Shown here: positions 24,583 through 32,216 of the stretch, in pieces
Layout of the letters: every line of letters begins with the position of its first letter
Numbering within the stretch: position 1 is the first letter of the stretch
Origin: an uncultured Desulfovibrio sp.
Lineage (GTDB): Bacteria > Desulfobacterota > Desulfovibrionia > Desulfovibrionales > Desulfovibrionaceae
Direction: 5' to 3'
DNA length: 64,000 bases
NCBI GenBank assembly: GCA_934546745.1
Contig: CAKTDV010000007.1
Span: forward strand, 1 to 64,000
Made by a program: the position numbers and the translations under genes
The notes under the pieces: model-generated
Seen by the model: only the letters and a program-made list of their open reading frames with translations
The model's database searches: none
What the model was told of the DNA's origin: nothing

Positions 24583-25116
24583 ATGATAGCGGAGATAACC
24601 CCCCTGCCGGACGTGCCGGAATGGCCCAACCGCCGCCTGCCGCAGGATCGCTTTGACACGCGGGTGCGGGAGGCCATGCTTGCCATGCACAGGCTGACCG
24701 ATGCCCTCAACGGCGAGTTCCGTCCGGCCATGAACGCCGCCATTCCGTATCTTGAAGTCATACTTGAACATATGGAGGCCATCCGGCAGGCGGCGGACAA
24801 CGCGCGCCGGGCGCTGGAAGGGGCCATGCGGGCGGAGGCCGCCCAACAGGCCGCCGAAGCGGCCCGGGAGGCCGCCTGGACATCGGCGGAGGAAGCCCGG
24901 CTGCGGGCGCGGGGCGCGGCGGCGGACGCCGCCGAGGCGGCCTCCCACGTGCGGCGCACCGAGGCGGCGGCCACACGGGCCGAAAGCGCGGCGGGCGAGG
25001 CCGCCGGGTACGCCCGGACGCTGGATTCCGTGACCCTGCGCCTTGTGACCGATGCCAATCTGGCGCGCATGGCCCTTGCCAGCGTCCTCCAGACACGGCG
25101 CCGGCAAACCAGCTAA
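24583..25116 (+). CDS. Ala-rich coiled-coil tail-associated protein
   Basis: A 177-residue protein beginning MIAEITPLPDVPEWPNRRLP. Residues 55-160 are an uninterrupted Ala/Glu/Arg helix (EAAQQAAEAAREAAWTSAEE-like heptads), ending TLRLVTDANLARMALASVLQ. It probably forms a trimeric shaft that links the fibre to the tail. No family recognised. Confidence 0.55.
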   Translation: MIAEITPLPDVPEWPNRRLPQDRFDTRVREAMLAMHRLTDALNGEFRPAMNAAIPYLEVILEHMEAIRQAADNARRALEGAMRAEAAQQAAEAAREAAWTSAEEARLRARGAAADAAEAASHVRRTEAAATRAESAAGEAAGYARTLDSVTLRLVTDANLARMALASVLQTRRRQTS

Positions 25117-25129
25117 GGAGGACAAGCCT

Positions 25130-27301
25130 ATGGCAACATTGACCGAGGAACAGATCCGCGCCATTGACGCGACGGTGGACGCCTGCACCCGCACGGCGGC
25201 CACGGCGGAACAGATTTTCGAGGAACTGGCGCGCAACGGCGGGCAGGGCGGCGACGTGGCCGCCGCCATCGCCCGGCACAACAGCGACGCGGCGGCCCAC
25301 GCCAGAATGCGCTCCTATCAGGGCGCGACGGCAACGGCGGCGGGCGTGCCCGGCCTCGTGCCCGCCGCCCAGCCGGACGACCGCACGAAAGCCCTCATGG
25401 GCGACGGCTCCTGGGGCGGCGTGGCCGCCCTGGGCGACCTGCTCCCCCGGCCCCTGGGCAAGGTGGCGCTGGCCGGGGAGAGCGCCCTTGCCGCGCGGGC
25501 CGACCATGTGCATCCCGCCACGGACATCTTTGACACCGGCTACGCCACCGGGGGGGCGGGCTTCCGCAAAATCTCCCACAACACGGCGCTCGCCGCCAGC
25601 GATCCGCGCAAGCTCTCCCTGCGGGCCACCACGGCGGGCCTGAGCGTGAGCCTGCCGCCCGTGGAGGAGCTGGAGGCCGACGGCAACGCCTTCATCATCC
25701 ATGCGGAGGGGCTCAACGGCGTCACCGTCACCACCGCCAAGGGCGCGGCCCTGGGGCAGGATCAGGGGCTTGTCAAGGCCGGTTCCATGCGCCTCTTCCT
25801 GCTGGTGGACAAGGCCTCGGAAACGTGGATCGCCGCAGATTTCGCGGCCTCCGCGCAGAACGCCGACCCCTCGCAGGGCGGCGGCTCCTTCCTCAATCCC
25901 ACGCTGGGCACGGCCACCACGCTCATCAGCGGCAGCGATGGCCACGACGTCTCGTATCCCAGCGTCATCACCATGACGCCCATTGACGGCACGCGCCTCT
26001 TTGCCCTGTGGTGCCGCCGCCTGACGGCCAAGGCGGGCAATGTGACCGTCTACAGCCATCGCTTCGAAGCCGCCGTCATCGCCGTGCGCGACGGCGCGCT
26101 GGAGGTGAAGAGCCCGTGCATTCTGGCGGAGTCCACGTTCGGCAGTACGGATGGCTATCTCTACGGGCGGCCCTTTGCCCATGTCATCGACGCCACGCGG
26201 GTGCTGGTGACGTGGAGCATCTCCTCGTATCCGACCAACCGGGGCCTGCCGGAGACCTGCCAGTATCTGAACATGGCGACGCTCCTCCAGGTGGAGGGCA
26301 ACAGCCTCACCGAAACGCGGACGCTGGGGCTTTCGGCCCTCAACAAACAAAATTCGTACTACATGCCGGTCTATCCGCTGGGGGGCGACAGCTACATCAT
26401 CCTCGACCGGCACTACAAGAAGTTCGTCACCATCACCATCAACGCGGACGGGGCCACGCAGAGCGCCGCGCAGCCGTACACGTTCTCCACCAACTACAAC
26501 GCTCCCATCGCGCGCCTGAGCGAGACGGACTTCCTCATGTTCTATCAGCGGAATCCGGCCAACCGGGCGAACTTTCTGACGGCCATGTTCTTTTCCTATG
26601 AGAAGGAGGTGCTGACCTCCAGTTCGGAAATCGCCCTGCCCCTCAACAACATCGGGAACTTCCTTGCCTGCGAGCAGGTGGCGGACGGCATCTTCGCCGC
26701 CATCATACGGGACTACGCCGCTCCCAACGGGCTGCGGGCCGTGCCCCTGCGCGTGGACCAGAAGGCGAAGACCGTGACGGCCTCCTCCTCGGCGCTGGCC
26801 GTGGCCGCCACCATGTACGGCTCGTATGCCTTCTGCAACAAGGTGCGGGACGGGGTCTTCCTTGTCTGCTACCCTACCAGCGTCAGCGGCGGCTATGCCT
26901 TCACGGCGACGCTCGTGGAGTACAACGACGCCTTCGTGTTCATCCCCCTTTCCAGCAAGACGCTGACGGGCCTCAAGGCGTTCAACTTCCAGGGCTACAA
27001 CTACGGGGACGACCAGTACCGCATGGTGCGGCTTTCGGAGCGCGTCTATGCCCTGCCCATACGGGGGACGGCCACGAACAACTATCAGGGCGGCGCGCTT
27101 TTCGTCTACCTCAACGAGGAGACGACCGAGGTGGAGAGCGTGACGCAAGTGCCTTTCACGCCCTTGCAGGGCACGTCCGGGCAGGAGGGCAACATGGACT
27201 ATCCCTATCTGGCGTGCGCGGGTGGCACGGTGGCCGTGAGCCACAGGGCCAACTATCTTTCGAACCTGACGTTCTGCGTCGCGCCCATCACCTTCAGCTA
27301 G
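25130..27301 (+). CDS. Tail fibre-like protein
   Basis: ATG 25130 follows AAGGAGGA, giving 723 residues. The N-terminal 170 residues contain the typical fibre neck motif TKALMGDGSWGGVAALGDLL and ALAARADHVHPATDIF (A.HVH). Residues 330-723 repeat a pattern of beta strands around a 'CNKVRDGVFLVCYPT'-type core, suggesting a propeller. It likely binds the host surface. Two smaller genes follow, as in many fibre-assembly blocks. Confidence 0.7.
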   Translation: MATLTEEQIRAIDATVDACTRTAATAEQIFEELARNGGQGGDVAAAIARHNSDAAAHARMRSYQGATATAAGVPGLVPAAQPDDRTKALMGDGSWGGVAALGDLLPRPLGKVALAGESALAARADHVHPATDIFDTGYATGGAGFRKISHNTALAASDPRKLSLRATTAGLSVSLPPVEELEADGNAFIIHAEGLNGVTVTTAKGAALGQDQGLVKAGSMRLFLLVDKASETWIAADFAASAQNADPSQGGGSFLNPTLGTATTLISGSDGHDVSYPSVITMTPIDGTRLFALWCRRLTAKAGNVTVYSHRFEAAVIAVRDGALEVKSPCILAESTFGSTDGYLYGRPFAHVIDATRVLVTWSISSYPTNRGLPETCQYLNMATLLQVEGNSLTETRTLGLSALNKQNSYYMPVYPLGGDSYIILDRHYKKFVTITINADGATQSAAQPYTFSTNYNAPIARLSETDFLMFYQRNPANRANFLTAMFFSYEKEVLTSSSEIALPLNNIGNFLACEQVADGIFAAIIRDYAAPNGLRAVPLRVDQKAKTVTASSSALAVAATMYGSYAFCNKVRDGVFLVCYPTSVSGGYAFTATLVEYNDAFVFIPLSSKTLTGLKAFNFQGYNYGDDQYRMVRLSERVYALPIRGTATNNYQGGALFVYLNEETTEVESVTQVPFTPLQGTSGQEGNMDYPYLACAGGTVAVSHRANYLSNLTFCVAPITFS

Positions 27302-27316
27302 CGGAGGAACGCCGTT

Positions 27317-28000
27317 ATGCCGCATATCATTGTTCGCGACGGGGTGGCCGCCTATCTGGCCACGTCCGACATGCGCCTGACGGAGGCGGGGCTTGTGTCC
27401 GCCGCCGTCCGTGACCCCATGACCACGACCGCCGACGCCGTTGCCGTGTTCGTCCCCTTTGTGCCGCCCCATTTCGTTGCCGGGCAGTGGGGCTACGCGG
27501 AGGGGCGTTTTTTTCCCCTGCAGGAGTATGCGCCCGCCCTGCTGGAGGCGGCGCGGGCGGAAAAACTGCGGGAGATCAACGCCGCCTATGAGGAGGCGCT
27601 GGCCCGCGTGACGGCGGACTATCCGCCGTCGGAACGGCTCAGTTTTGAGAAGCAGGAGGCCGAGGCCAGCGCCTGGACGGCGGACGGGGACGCGCCCACG
27701 CCCTTCATGGACGCGCTGGCCGCCGGGCGGGGCATGGACAAGGCCACGCTGGCGCGCAAGATTCTGGAAAAGGCCGCGCTCTTCGCCGCCGTGACGGGCG
27801 CGCTGACGGGCCAGCGCCAGCGGTTTGAGGACGAGACGGCCAGCGCCCGGACGCTGGAGGCGGTGGACGCCGTGAGCCCGGCCTTTACGCTGCCGGGAAC
27901 GGAGGGAGAAACGGAGGCGGCCCCGGAACAGGCCACAGGGCCAGACGCTGGGCCGGAGGCGGAACCGGCGGCCCCGGAGACGGCGGGAGGTGAGGGCTGA
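27317..28000 (+). CDS. Tail fibre assembly-like hypothetical protein
   Basis: A 227-residue protein with GGAGGA before the ATG. The middle part is helical: ALLEAARAEKLREINAAYEE, YPPSERLSFEKQEAEASAW and ARKILEKAALFAAVTGALTG. This resembles DUF4376-like or fibre-assembly proteins found downstream of tail fibres. The C-terminal 55 residues are acidic and Pro/Ala-rich. Function is inferred from context. Confidence 0.55.
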   Translation: MPHIIVRDGVAAYLATSDMRLTEAGLVSAAVRDPMTTTADAVAVFVPFVPPHFVAGQWGYAEGRFFPLQEYAPALLEAARAEKLREINAAYEEALARVTADYPPSERLSFEKQEAEASAWTADGDAPTPFMDALAAGRGMDKATLARKILEKAALFAAVTGALTGQRQRFEDETASARTLEAVDAVSPAFTLPGTEGETEAAPEQATGPDAGPEAEPAAPETAGGEG

Positions 28001-28269
28001 TGCGCTACGGGAAGAAGGTGTTGATTGCGCACGACCAGTTGTTCAACGCGCTGCTGGGCGGCTGGCCTGACGAGACGCTGAGTTCGCGGGCGTACCGCTG
28101 GCGGCGGAACGGGACGCGGGCATGGCCCTGCCGCCTGATAGACGGGCTGTTCTTCTGGGACAGGGAGAGGGCGACGGGGCGGCGGCACTGCGAGCTGTCG
28201 TACCTGTCGGAGGTGCGGCGGATGCAGTTGCCGCCGGAGTTCCGGCGGGAGGAGGGCGGAGAGGCGTAG
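28000..28269 (+). CDS. Small basic hypothetical phage protein
   Basis: An 89-residue protein whose ATG overlaps the previous stop (TGATG), so it is translationally coupled. It is rich in Arg and Trp (GWPDETLSSRAYRWRRNGTR, AWPCRLIDGLFFWDRERATG). No domain recognised. It ends the virion operon. Confidence 0.6.
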   Translation: MRYGKKVLIAHDQLFNALLGGWPDETLSSRAYRWRRNGTRAWPCRLIDGLFFWDRERATGRRHCELSYLSEVRRMQLPPEFRREEGGEA

Positions 28270-28413
28270 AGCCGCAAGGGGCTTGACGGGCCGCGCCGTC
28301 CGGGCGTAGAAGGAGGGAGCGACGGGTGCTTCCGACACACCCGCCGCGTTTTTGCCCCTGTGAGAAGGGTTTTGCCCCTGTGGGAAGTGCGCTTCTCACG
28401 GGGGCTGCCTGTT
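28270..28413 (+). repeat. Structured non-coding stretch after the virion operon
   Basis: TTTTGCCCCTGTG(A/G)GAAG occurs twice in direct repeat around 28350-28388, and CTTCTCACGGGGG (28393-28405) is complementary to the first copy. A stem-loop could therefore close the operon transcript. No T-run follows, so rho-independent termination is uncertain. No gene is seen here. Confidence 0.4.
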
Positions 28414-28539
28414 TCAGCGGAGGGTGTAGAAATCAGCGCCGCCGTTCAGGCCCACAAATTCTCCCCGGAACATCCCGATTTCCGGGTCATAGGTAATGAC
28501 GGCCTGATAGCCGCCCTCAAATTCCAGCACGTTTTTCAT
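28414..28539 (-). pseudogene. N-terminal HicB-like antitoxin fragment
   Basis: ATG 28539 opens a 41-residue frame: MKNVLEFEGGYQAVITYDPE, then MFRGEFVGLNGGADFYTLR and a stop. This is the N-terminal HicB fold segment (Y.A...YDPE...F.GE..GLNGGADFY). Intact HicB proteins continue for another 60-70 residues, ending in a DNA-binding domain that is absent here. The start overlaps the end of higA by 23 bases. A HicA toxin is not present. Confidence 0.65.
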
Positions 28540-28837
28540 GCGAAGACTTTTTTTTCAACATAACGGTATACCCAAGAGCATCAGCAACCTTCCATAACGT
28601 GCTGAATACCGGATTCCCCTTTTCAGAGAGAGAATAATACAGGCTCTCCCGGGGGATACCCGTTTCCTGTGAAAGCCTTGCCATTCCTCTTGCGCGGGCA
28701 ATGGTGTTCACCGCCTGTAAAAAAGCCCTGGGGTCGTTCTCGCTGACGGCTTCATTGAGATATTCGTTTATGTCCTCATCGGATCGCAGATAATCCGCCG
28801 CATCAAAACGCGAAATTTCAAGAAGTTCTTTATCCAT
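28517..28837 (-). CDS. higA: HigA-type antitoxin, second module
   Basis: A 106-residue protein taken from ATG 28837 (MDKELLEISRFDAADYLRSD), which overlaps the end of higB by eight bases. The helix-turn-helix is GMARLSQETGIPRESLYYSL, with NPVFSTLWKVADALGYTVML after it. It neutralises the adjacent HigB toxin and represses the operon through the upstream palindrome. It is only distantly similar to the left-side HigA. Confidence 0.85.
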   Translation of the reverse strand: MDKELLEISRFDAADYLRSDEDINEYLNEAVSENDPRAFLQAVNTIARARGMARLSQETGIPRESLYYSLSEKGNPVFSTLWKVADALGYTVMLKKKSSHEKRAGI

Positions 28838-29126
28838 CAATCTGCCTCCACATTTCTTCAGCAAGTTCTATGTCTGCCTGCTGAGAAGATTTGTCGCCTC
28901 CGCACAGCAGCAGATACACAGCGTTTCCCTTGCGGGCATAATACAAGCGGTATCCGGGGCCGTAGGCGATACGCATTTCCCAGATAGGGCCGCCAACATT
29001 TTTATGATCGCCAAAATTGCCCAGCTCAGCCCGTTCTATCCTGCGCACGATTTTGAATCTCGCCTTGCTGTCCCGCAGTGAGCCCAGCCAGTCGGCAAAA
29101 TATTTTGTTTTCAGGAAGGTGTTCAT
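28830..29126 (-). CDS. higB: HigB-type toxin (RelE superfamily mRNA interferase)
   Basis: A 98-residue intact protein: FADWLGSLRDSKARFKIVRR, IERAELGNFGDHKNVGGPIW, EMRIAYGPGYRLYYARKGNA and VYLLLCGGDKSSQQADIELA. These are the 'addiction module killer protein' motifs. Members cleave ribosome-bound mRNA. It heads a two-gene operon with higA and has TGTAA/TTACA repeats upstream. This is the functional counterpart of the broken module at 2769-3341. Confidence 0.85.
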   Translation of the reverse strand: MNTFLKTKYFADWLGSLRDSKARFKIVRRIERAELGNFGDHKNVGGPIWEMRIAYGPGYRLYYARKGNAVYLLLCGGDKSSQQADIELAEEMWRQIDG

Positions 29127-29134
29127 GGAGAATG

Positions 29135-29152
29135 TGTAATATATATTTTACA
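29135..29152. promoter_or_regulatory. Operator-like inverted repeat upstream of higBA
   Basis: TGTAA (29135-29139) and TTACA (29148-29152) flank an AT-rich centre (TATATATT). It lies 9-26 bases before the higB ATG and would overlap the promoter. Confidence 0.45.
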
Positions 29153-29357
29153 GTCTGTCAAGTTTTCCCCTTGACATCCCCCCACGCCGCGCGGGGCGGA
29201 CGCGCCCTTGACGCGCGCGCAAGAGCGCGTTATCTCTGAAAAACAGAGAGGGAGATGACCCAACACCTCCCTCTCCTTGGGGCAACCCTCTGACATAGTA
29301 TACGTATGTCGGCATTTTGACAGCCGCCGAAAGAGCTAGTTTCGGCGGCTGCCTCAT

Positions 29358-29438
29358 TTACCGCCAACGGCGGCCAATGAGCATGACCAGAAGCCCGGCC
29401 AACACCTGAGCCAGAACATCCAGCAGGAACTGCGCCAT
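29358..29438 (-). CDS. 26-residue hydrophobic peptide (possible type I toxin-like)
   Basis: A strong ribosome site GGGAGGTGAT precedes ATG 29438. The product, MAQFLLDVLAQVLAGLLVML followed by IGRRWR, is one membrane helix with a basic C-terminal cap. This is the general architecture of small toxic membrane peptides of type I toxin-antitoxin systems. A GCCGCCGAAA/TTTCGGCGGC hairpin follows the stop. Between 29127 and 29357 there is no other convincing gene. The strand opposite contains promoter-like TTGAC elements (for example TTGACG near 29209) that could produce an antisense RNA. Function is inferred. Confidence 0.5.
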   Translation of the reverse strand: MAQFLLDVLAQVLAGLLVMLIGRRWR

Positions 29439-29516
29439 AGGCATCACCTCCCTTCAGAGGGGGGATTTTGCCCGTGGCCTTTTTGTAGCCGTGTTGCCCG
29501 GCGGTTTCAAGCACCC

Positions 29517-29754
29517 TTGACACCCGGCGGGTTGTGTGGTTTTCTGGCCTTCCCCAACCAAACAAGGCGTGTCTGCCGCCTGTTCCGCTCCCAAGGCGGG
29601 ATATTGCAGAACAACACAGAATGAAGCCATCTGCTTTGGCAGTTTTTGGCGGTATGACGTCCGGGTGTCCGCGAGGCCCCGGCAGCTTGTTTGGCTGGGG
29701 AGCGTCATGCCGCCTTTTTTTGTTTTCAAATCCCAACCTAACAGGAGGCATGTC
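29517..29754 (+). promoter_or_regulatory. Promoter and structured leader of antirepressor 2
   Basis: TTGACA (29517-29522) and TTTTCT (29540-29545) are 17 bases apart, as in the left copy, placing the start near 29552. The predicted 5' end TCCCCAACCAAACAAG (29551-29566) is complementary, with one mismatch, to CTTGTTTGGCTGGGGA (29686-29701). That distal segment lies in the loop of a terminator-like hairpin (29648-29721) just before the antirepressor. Pairing of the 5' end with the loop would make a pseudoknot or alter terminator folding. The arms differ in sequence from those of the left leader. Confidence 0.5.
29648..29721 (+). terminator. Intrinsic terminator (attenuator) upstream of antirepressor 2
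   Basis: GGCGGTATGACG (29648-29659) pairs with CGTCATGCCGCC (29703-29714; one G-T pair) and is followed by seven T (29715-29721). It lies within the leader, 34 bases before the antirepressor ATG. Confidence 0.65.
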
Positions 29755-30429
29755 ATGTGCGAACTTTCCCCCGTCACCTTCCACGGCGACACCATTTTCT
29801 GCATCGAGCACCAGAACCAGCCGTACACGCCCATGCGGCCCATTGTTGAGAACATGGGTCTGGACTGGAAGTCGCAATCCGCCAAGCTCAACGCCAACAA
29901 AGGGCGGTGGGCAACTGTGGCGATCATCACCACGGTTGCCCAAGATGGCCGCGAAAGGGAAATGCTCTGCCTTCCGGTGCGCAAGCTTCCGGCCTTTCTC
30001 GCCAGCATCAATCCCCGCAAGGTCAGGCCGGAGCTGCGGGAGCGCATCGAGCTGTATCAGGCGGAGTGCGACGATGCCCTGTGGGACTACTGGACGCGCG
30101 GGAAGGCGGAACGCCCGGCGCGCAACATCGCCGACGACATCATCCCAACGCCGCCGTATGCGCCGGCGTTGGGCTGGGCGGGGGAGAGCGTCATCTGCGC
30201 GGCGGACGGCCGCCCCATGCGCATTCTGCAGCCCCTGCCCGCCAGCGCCCTGCAGGGGCCCCTGCGCGAGGCGCGGGCGGAACTGGGCAACCTGCGCCAG
30301 AGCCTGCTCCGCTATGTGCGCGGCGAGGCGAACTGCGCCCCGGGCATCCTGCTGCCCATGCTGGACGCCGTGCTTGACAACGTGGACGAACTGCTGCTGG
30401 GCCTGCAGCGCAGCCCGGAGCTGCGCTGA
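29755..30429 (+). CDS. Phage antirepressor with P22 Ant-like N-terminal domain, copy 2
   Basis: A 224-residue protein with ACAGGAGG before ATG 29755. The first 125 residues are nearly identical to those of the gene at 3758; 29828-30074 matches 3831-4077 at every base. The C-terminal part differs entirely: MRILQPLPASALQGPLREAR and LPMLDAVLDNVDELLLGLQR replace the longer tail of copy 1. The shared domain and variable tail fit antirepressors that target different partners. A terminator follows directly. Confidence 0.8.
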   Translation: MCELSPVTFHGDTIFCIEHQNQPYTPMRPIVENMGLDWKSQSAKLNANKGRWATVAIITTVAQDGREREMLCLPVRKLPAFLASINPRKVRPELRERIELYQAECDDALWDYWTRGKAERPARNIADDIIPTPPYAPALGWAGESVICAADGRPMRILQPLPASALQGPLREARAELGNLRQSLLRYVRGEANCAPGILLPMLDAVLDNVDELLLGLQRSPELR

Positions 30430-30436
30430 CCCCGAA

Positions 30437-30459
30437 GGCCCCGCACGGGGCCTTTTTTT
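30437..30459 (+). terminator. Intrinsic terminator after antirepressor 2
   Basis: GGCCCC (30437-30442), loop GCAC, GGGGCC (30447-30452), then seven T (30453-30459). Confidence 0.85.
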
Positions 30460-30464
30460 GCGCC

Positions 30465-30802
30465 CTAATACCGCCGTTGCACGTAGACCACGGGCGCGAT
30501 GAGGCGCACGTCCACGGCGCGCAGCCGCAGCACAAAGGCCTTCTGCCGGGGCGGGAGGCCCCCGCGTCCGGCTCCGCGCCCCCCTCCGGCGGCAGCCAGC
30601 CGCGCAGCGCCAGCTCGCCCGGCGCGGCCCCGCACACCCCGTAGCCAAGAAACTCCTTCAGAATGGCGTGCGCGCCGCCCACATGCTCCACATAGACCAC
30701 CTCGCCTGGCTGGGGCTCGGCATGGGGATCGCAAAAACAGATGTGGCCGTCGCCGATGCCCGCGGGAAGCAGGCTCGTGCCGTAGGCCAGCACCGCCGCC
30801 AT
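30465..30802 (-). pseudogene. Broken phage repressor, S24 (LexA/CI-type) C-terminal domain
   Basis: From ATG 30802 the frame reads MAAVLAYGTSLLPAGIGDGH, then CFCDPHAEPQPGEVVYVEHV and GELALRGWLPPEGGAEPDAG. This is the self-cleaving S24 domain of phage repressors (GTS.LPAGI..G, CDP.AEP.PG..VYVE). After a one-base shift in a C-run near 30558-30563 the correct ending FVLRLRAVDVRLIAPVVYVQ RRY continues in another frame to the stop at 30465. The N-terminal helix-turn-helix is missing; upstream DNA switches to a plus-strand frame at about 30801. The lysogenic repressor is thus inactivated. Confidence 0.65.
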
Positions 30803-30959
30803 GCCCTGCTCCCGGCGGCAGCGCGAGAACCTGCGGGAGCTGGGCTTTCCGGAGGAGAGCCTGCCGGAGGTGCGCGGCGGCGCATGGCCGCTGCCCCGCA
30901 AGGGCGCGTCCATGGAAATGATGCATGAAACAAGGCAAAAAGGAGATGAGAATGCGTAG
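30801..30959 (+). CDS. Short open frame coupled to the next gene, possible remnant
   Basis: A 52-residue frame (MPCSRRQRENLRELGFPEES, LPEVRGGAWPLPRKGASMEM) whose stop overlaps the ATG of the following gene. Its codon pattern looks coding, and its ATG lies back to back with the truncated repressor ATG. It may be the surviving C-terminal part of an early phage gene whose front was lost at the same junction that removed the repressor HTH. Confidence 0.35.
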   Translation: MPCSRRQRENLRELGFPEESLPEVRGGAWPLPRKGASMEMMHETRQKGDENA

Positions 30960-31569
30960 AATCGAATATCAGAACCCTGAAGCGATCCCTGTCGCGCGCG
31001 ATGGCGCGGACGGCGGGGCGGGCCTCCAGGGAGAGAGGCCGGGCAACGGCAACGGGAGGCGCGCCGTGGATAGCCGCCACTTTCTGACGGACGGGGACCT
31101 GCGCCACATGCCGCTGGGGGCCGTCATGCGGGCCAGCGTCTGCCTTTCCGGCCTGCCGGAGGCGGCCGTCATCGCGAGCATGGGCTGGAGCGAGCGCGTG
31201 GGCTGGCGCATTCTCAATCCGGCGGACGACTACTGGCCGGGCGTGCCCTCCCTGCCGCGCCTTGTGGGCGTGCTGGGCAACGACCTGCTCCTGCGCTGGC
31301 TGTCAGCGCGCAGCGCGGAGGTTTCGGCGCCGGAGCGGGGGCCCCTCTCGCCGGAGGCCCTGCTGAGCGAGCTGGGCGCGCTCTTCGCCGCCTGCGGGGC
31401 CGTGGGGGCGCGCGGAAAGGCGGCCCTTGCCGACGGAGTGATTGAAGCGCGCGAGGCGAGGCAGATCCGCCGGAGCGTGGAAGCTCTTTGGCGCGATGGC
31501 GCGCGTCTGCTGGAGGCGCTTTCCGTCATGGAACGATGTGACACGGGAGAGGAGGGGCGTCATGGATAA
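30952..31569 (+). CDS. Hypothetical phage regulatory-region protein
   Basis: ATG 30952 is chosen because AGGAG lies six bases upstream; an in-frame ATG at 30925 is possible. The 205 residues include FLTDGDLRHMPLGAVMRASV, CLSGLPEAAVIASMGWSERV and GWRILNPADDYWPGVPSLPR. The last resembles phage CII/CP76-like regulators, with an HTH-like segment followed by a conserved tryptophan-rich stretch. The C-terminal half is helical. It overlaps the excisionase-like gene by eight bases and probably acts in lysogeny or early regulation. Confidence 0.5.
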   Translation: MRRIEYQNPEAIPVARDGADGGAGLQGERPGNGNGRRAVDSRHFLTDGDLRHMPLGAVMRASVCLSGLPEAAVIASMGWSERVGWRILNPADDYWPGVPSLPRLVGVLGNDLLLRWLSARSAEVSAPERGPLSPEALLSELGALFAACGAVGARGKAALADGVIEAREARQIRRSVEALWRDGARLLEALSVMERCDTGEEGRHG

Positions 31570-31861
31570 CTGCATTGTCGTCACCACGCGCGCGGATCTG
31601 GAGGACATCGTCCGGCGGGCGGTGCGCGAGGCCCAGGGAGGGCGGGAAACCGCCGCCATGCTCGACGAACGGCAGGCCGCGCAGCTTCTCGGCCTCTCGC
31701 CGGCCACCCTGCGCCGCTGGCGCTGCGACAGGCAGGGCTCGGCCTATGTCAAGGCGGGGCGCGCCGTTCTCTACGCCAGGGAGGACATTGACCGCTGGCT
31801 CCTGCGCCAGCGCATCCTCACGTCTGAATCGCCCCTGCCGATCGGCCGCGCCGCCCGCTGA
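31562..31861 (+). CDS. Excisionase-like helix-turn-helix protein
   Basis: A 99-residue protein with a MerR-type HTH (HTH_17) at residues 36-85: LDERQAAQLLGLSPATLRRW, RCDRQGSAYVKAGRAVLYAR and DIDRWLLRQRI. Such proteins serve as recombination directionality factors or small regulators. It converges on the integrase stub, matching its use as an excisionase. Confidence 0.7.
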   Translation: MDNCIVVTTRADLEDIVRRAVREAQGGRETAAMLDERQAAQLLGLSPATLRRWRCDRQGSAYVKAGRAVLYAREDIDRWLLRQRILTSESPLPIGRAAR

Positions 31862-31940
31862 GGGAGATCTTGCCCTGCGCCGGACGGCATCGCGCCCGGT
31901 GGCGAGATCGTTCATGAGGTAATCGTAACCAACCGTAACG

Positions 31941-32216
31941 TTAAAGGAGTTTGTCATGGAAAAGCGCGCTGATTTTTTCCGCCGTCCCCCGGCGGGCGTT
32001 GTCCATAAAATGGGCGTAGCGCCGCGTCATGGCCGTTGTCGTGTGGCCGAGCAGGTCGGCTATGGCCAGTTCCCGTTCCCCGGAAAGCGCCAGCCAGCTG
32101 GCGTAGGTGTGCCGCAGCGTGTGGAAGACCACGCGCTGGCGGCGGTCATCCACGCCGTCGTTCAGGCCCAGCGCGGCGATGGCGCGGTCGAAACTGCTGC
32201 TCTTCTCGCGCGGCGG
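31941..32216 (-). pseudogene. C-terminal stub of a tyrosine integrase
   Basis: About 90 codons remain: KSSSFDRAIAALGLNDGV, then DDRRQRVVFHTLRHTYASWL, ELAIADLLGHTTTAMTRRYA and HFMDNARRGTAEKISALF. This contains the R-H-x-x-Y box, LLGH and the catalytic Tyr (RRYAHF) of tyrosine recombinases. The N-terminal arm and core-binding domains and the first catalytic Arg are absent; upstream DNA is the terminator of the dnaJ-like gene. The stub therefore marks the edge between mobile and chromosomal DNA and cannot be active. Confidence 0.8.

Noticed and set aside
29230..30648. A 472-codon minus-strand frame over antirepressor 2
   Set aside because: It is antisense to the antirepressor and the same shadow appears over the first copy; only the 26-residue peptide within the region has a ribosome site.
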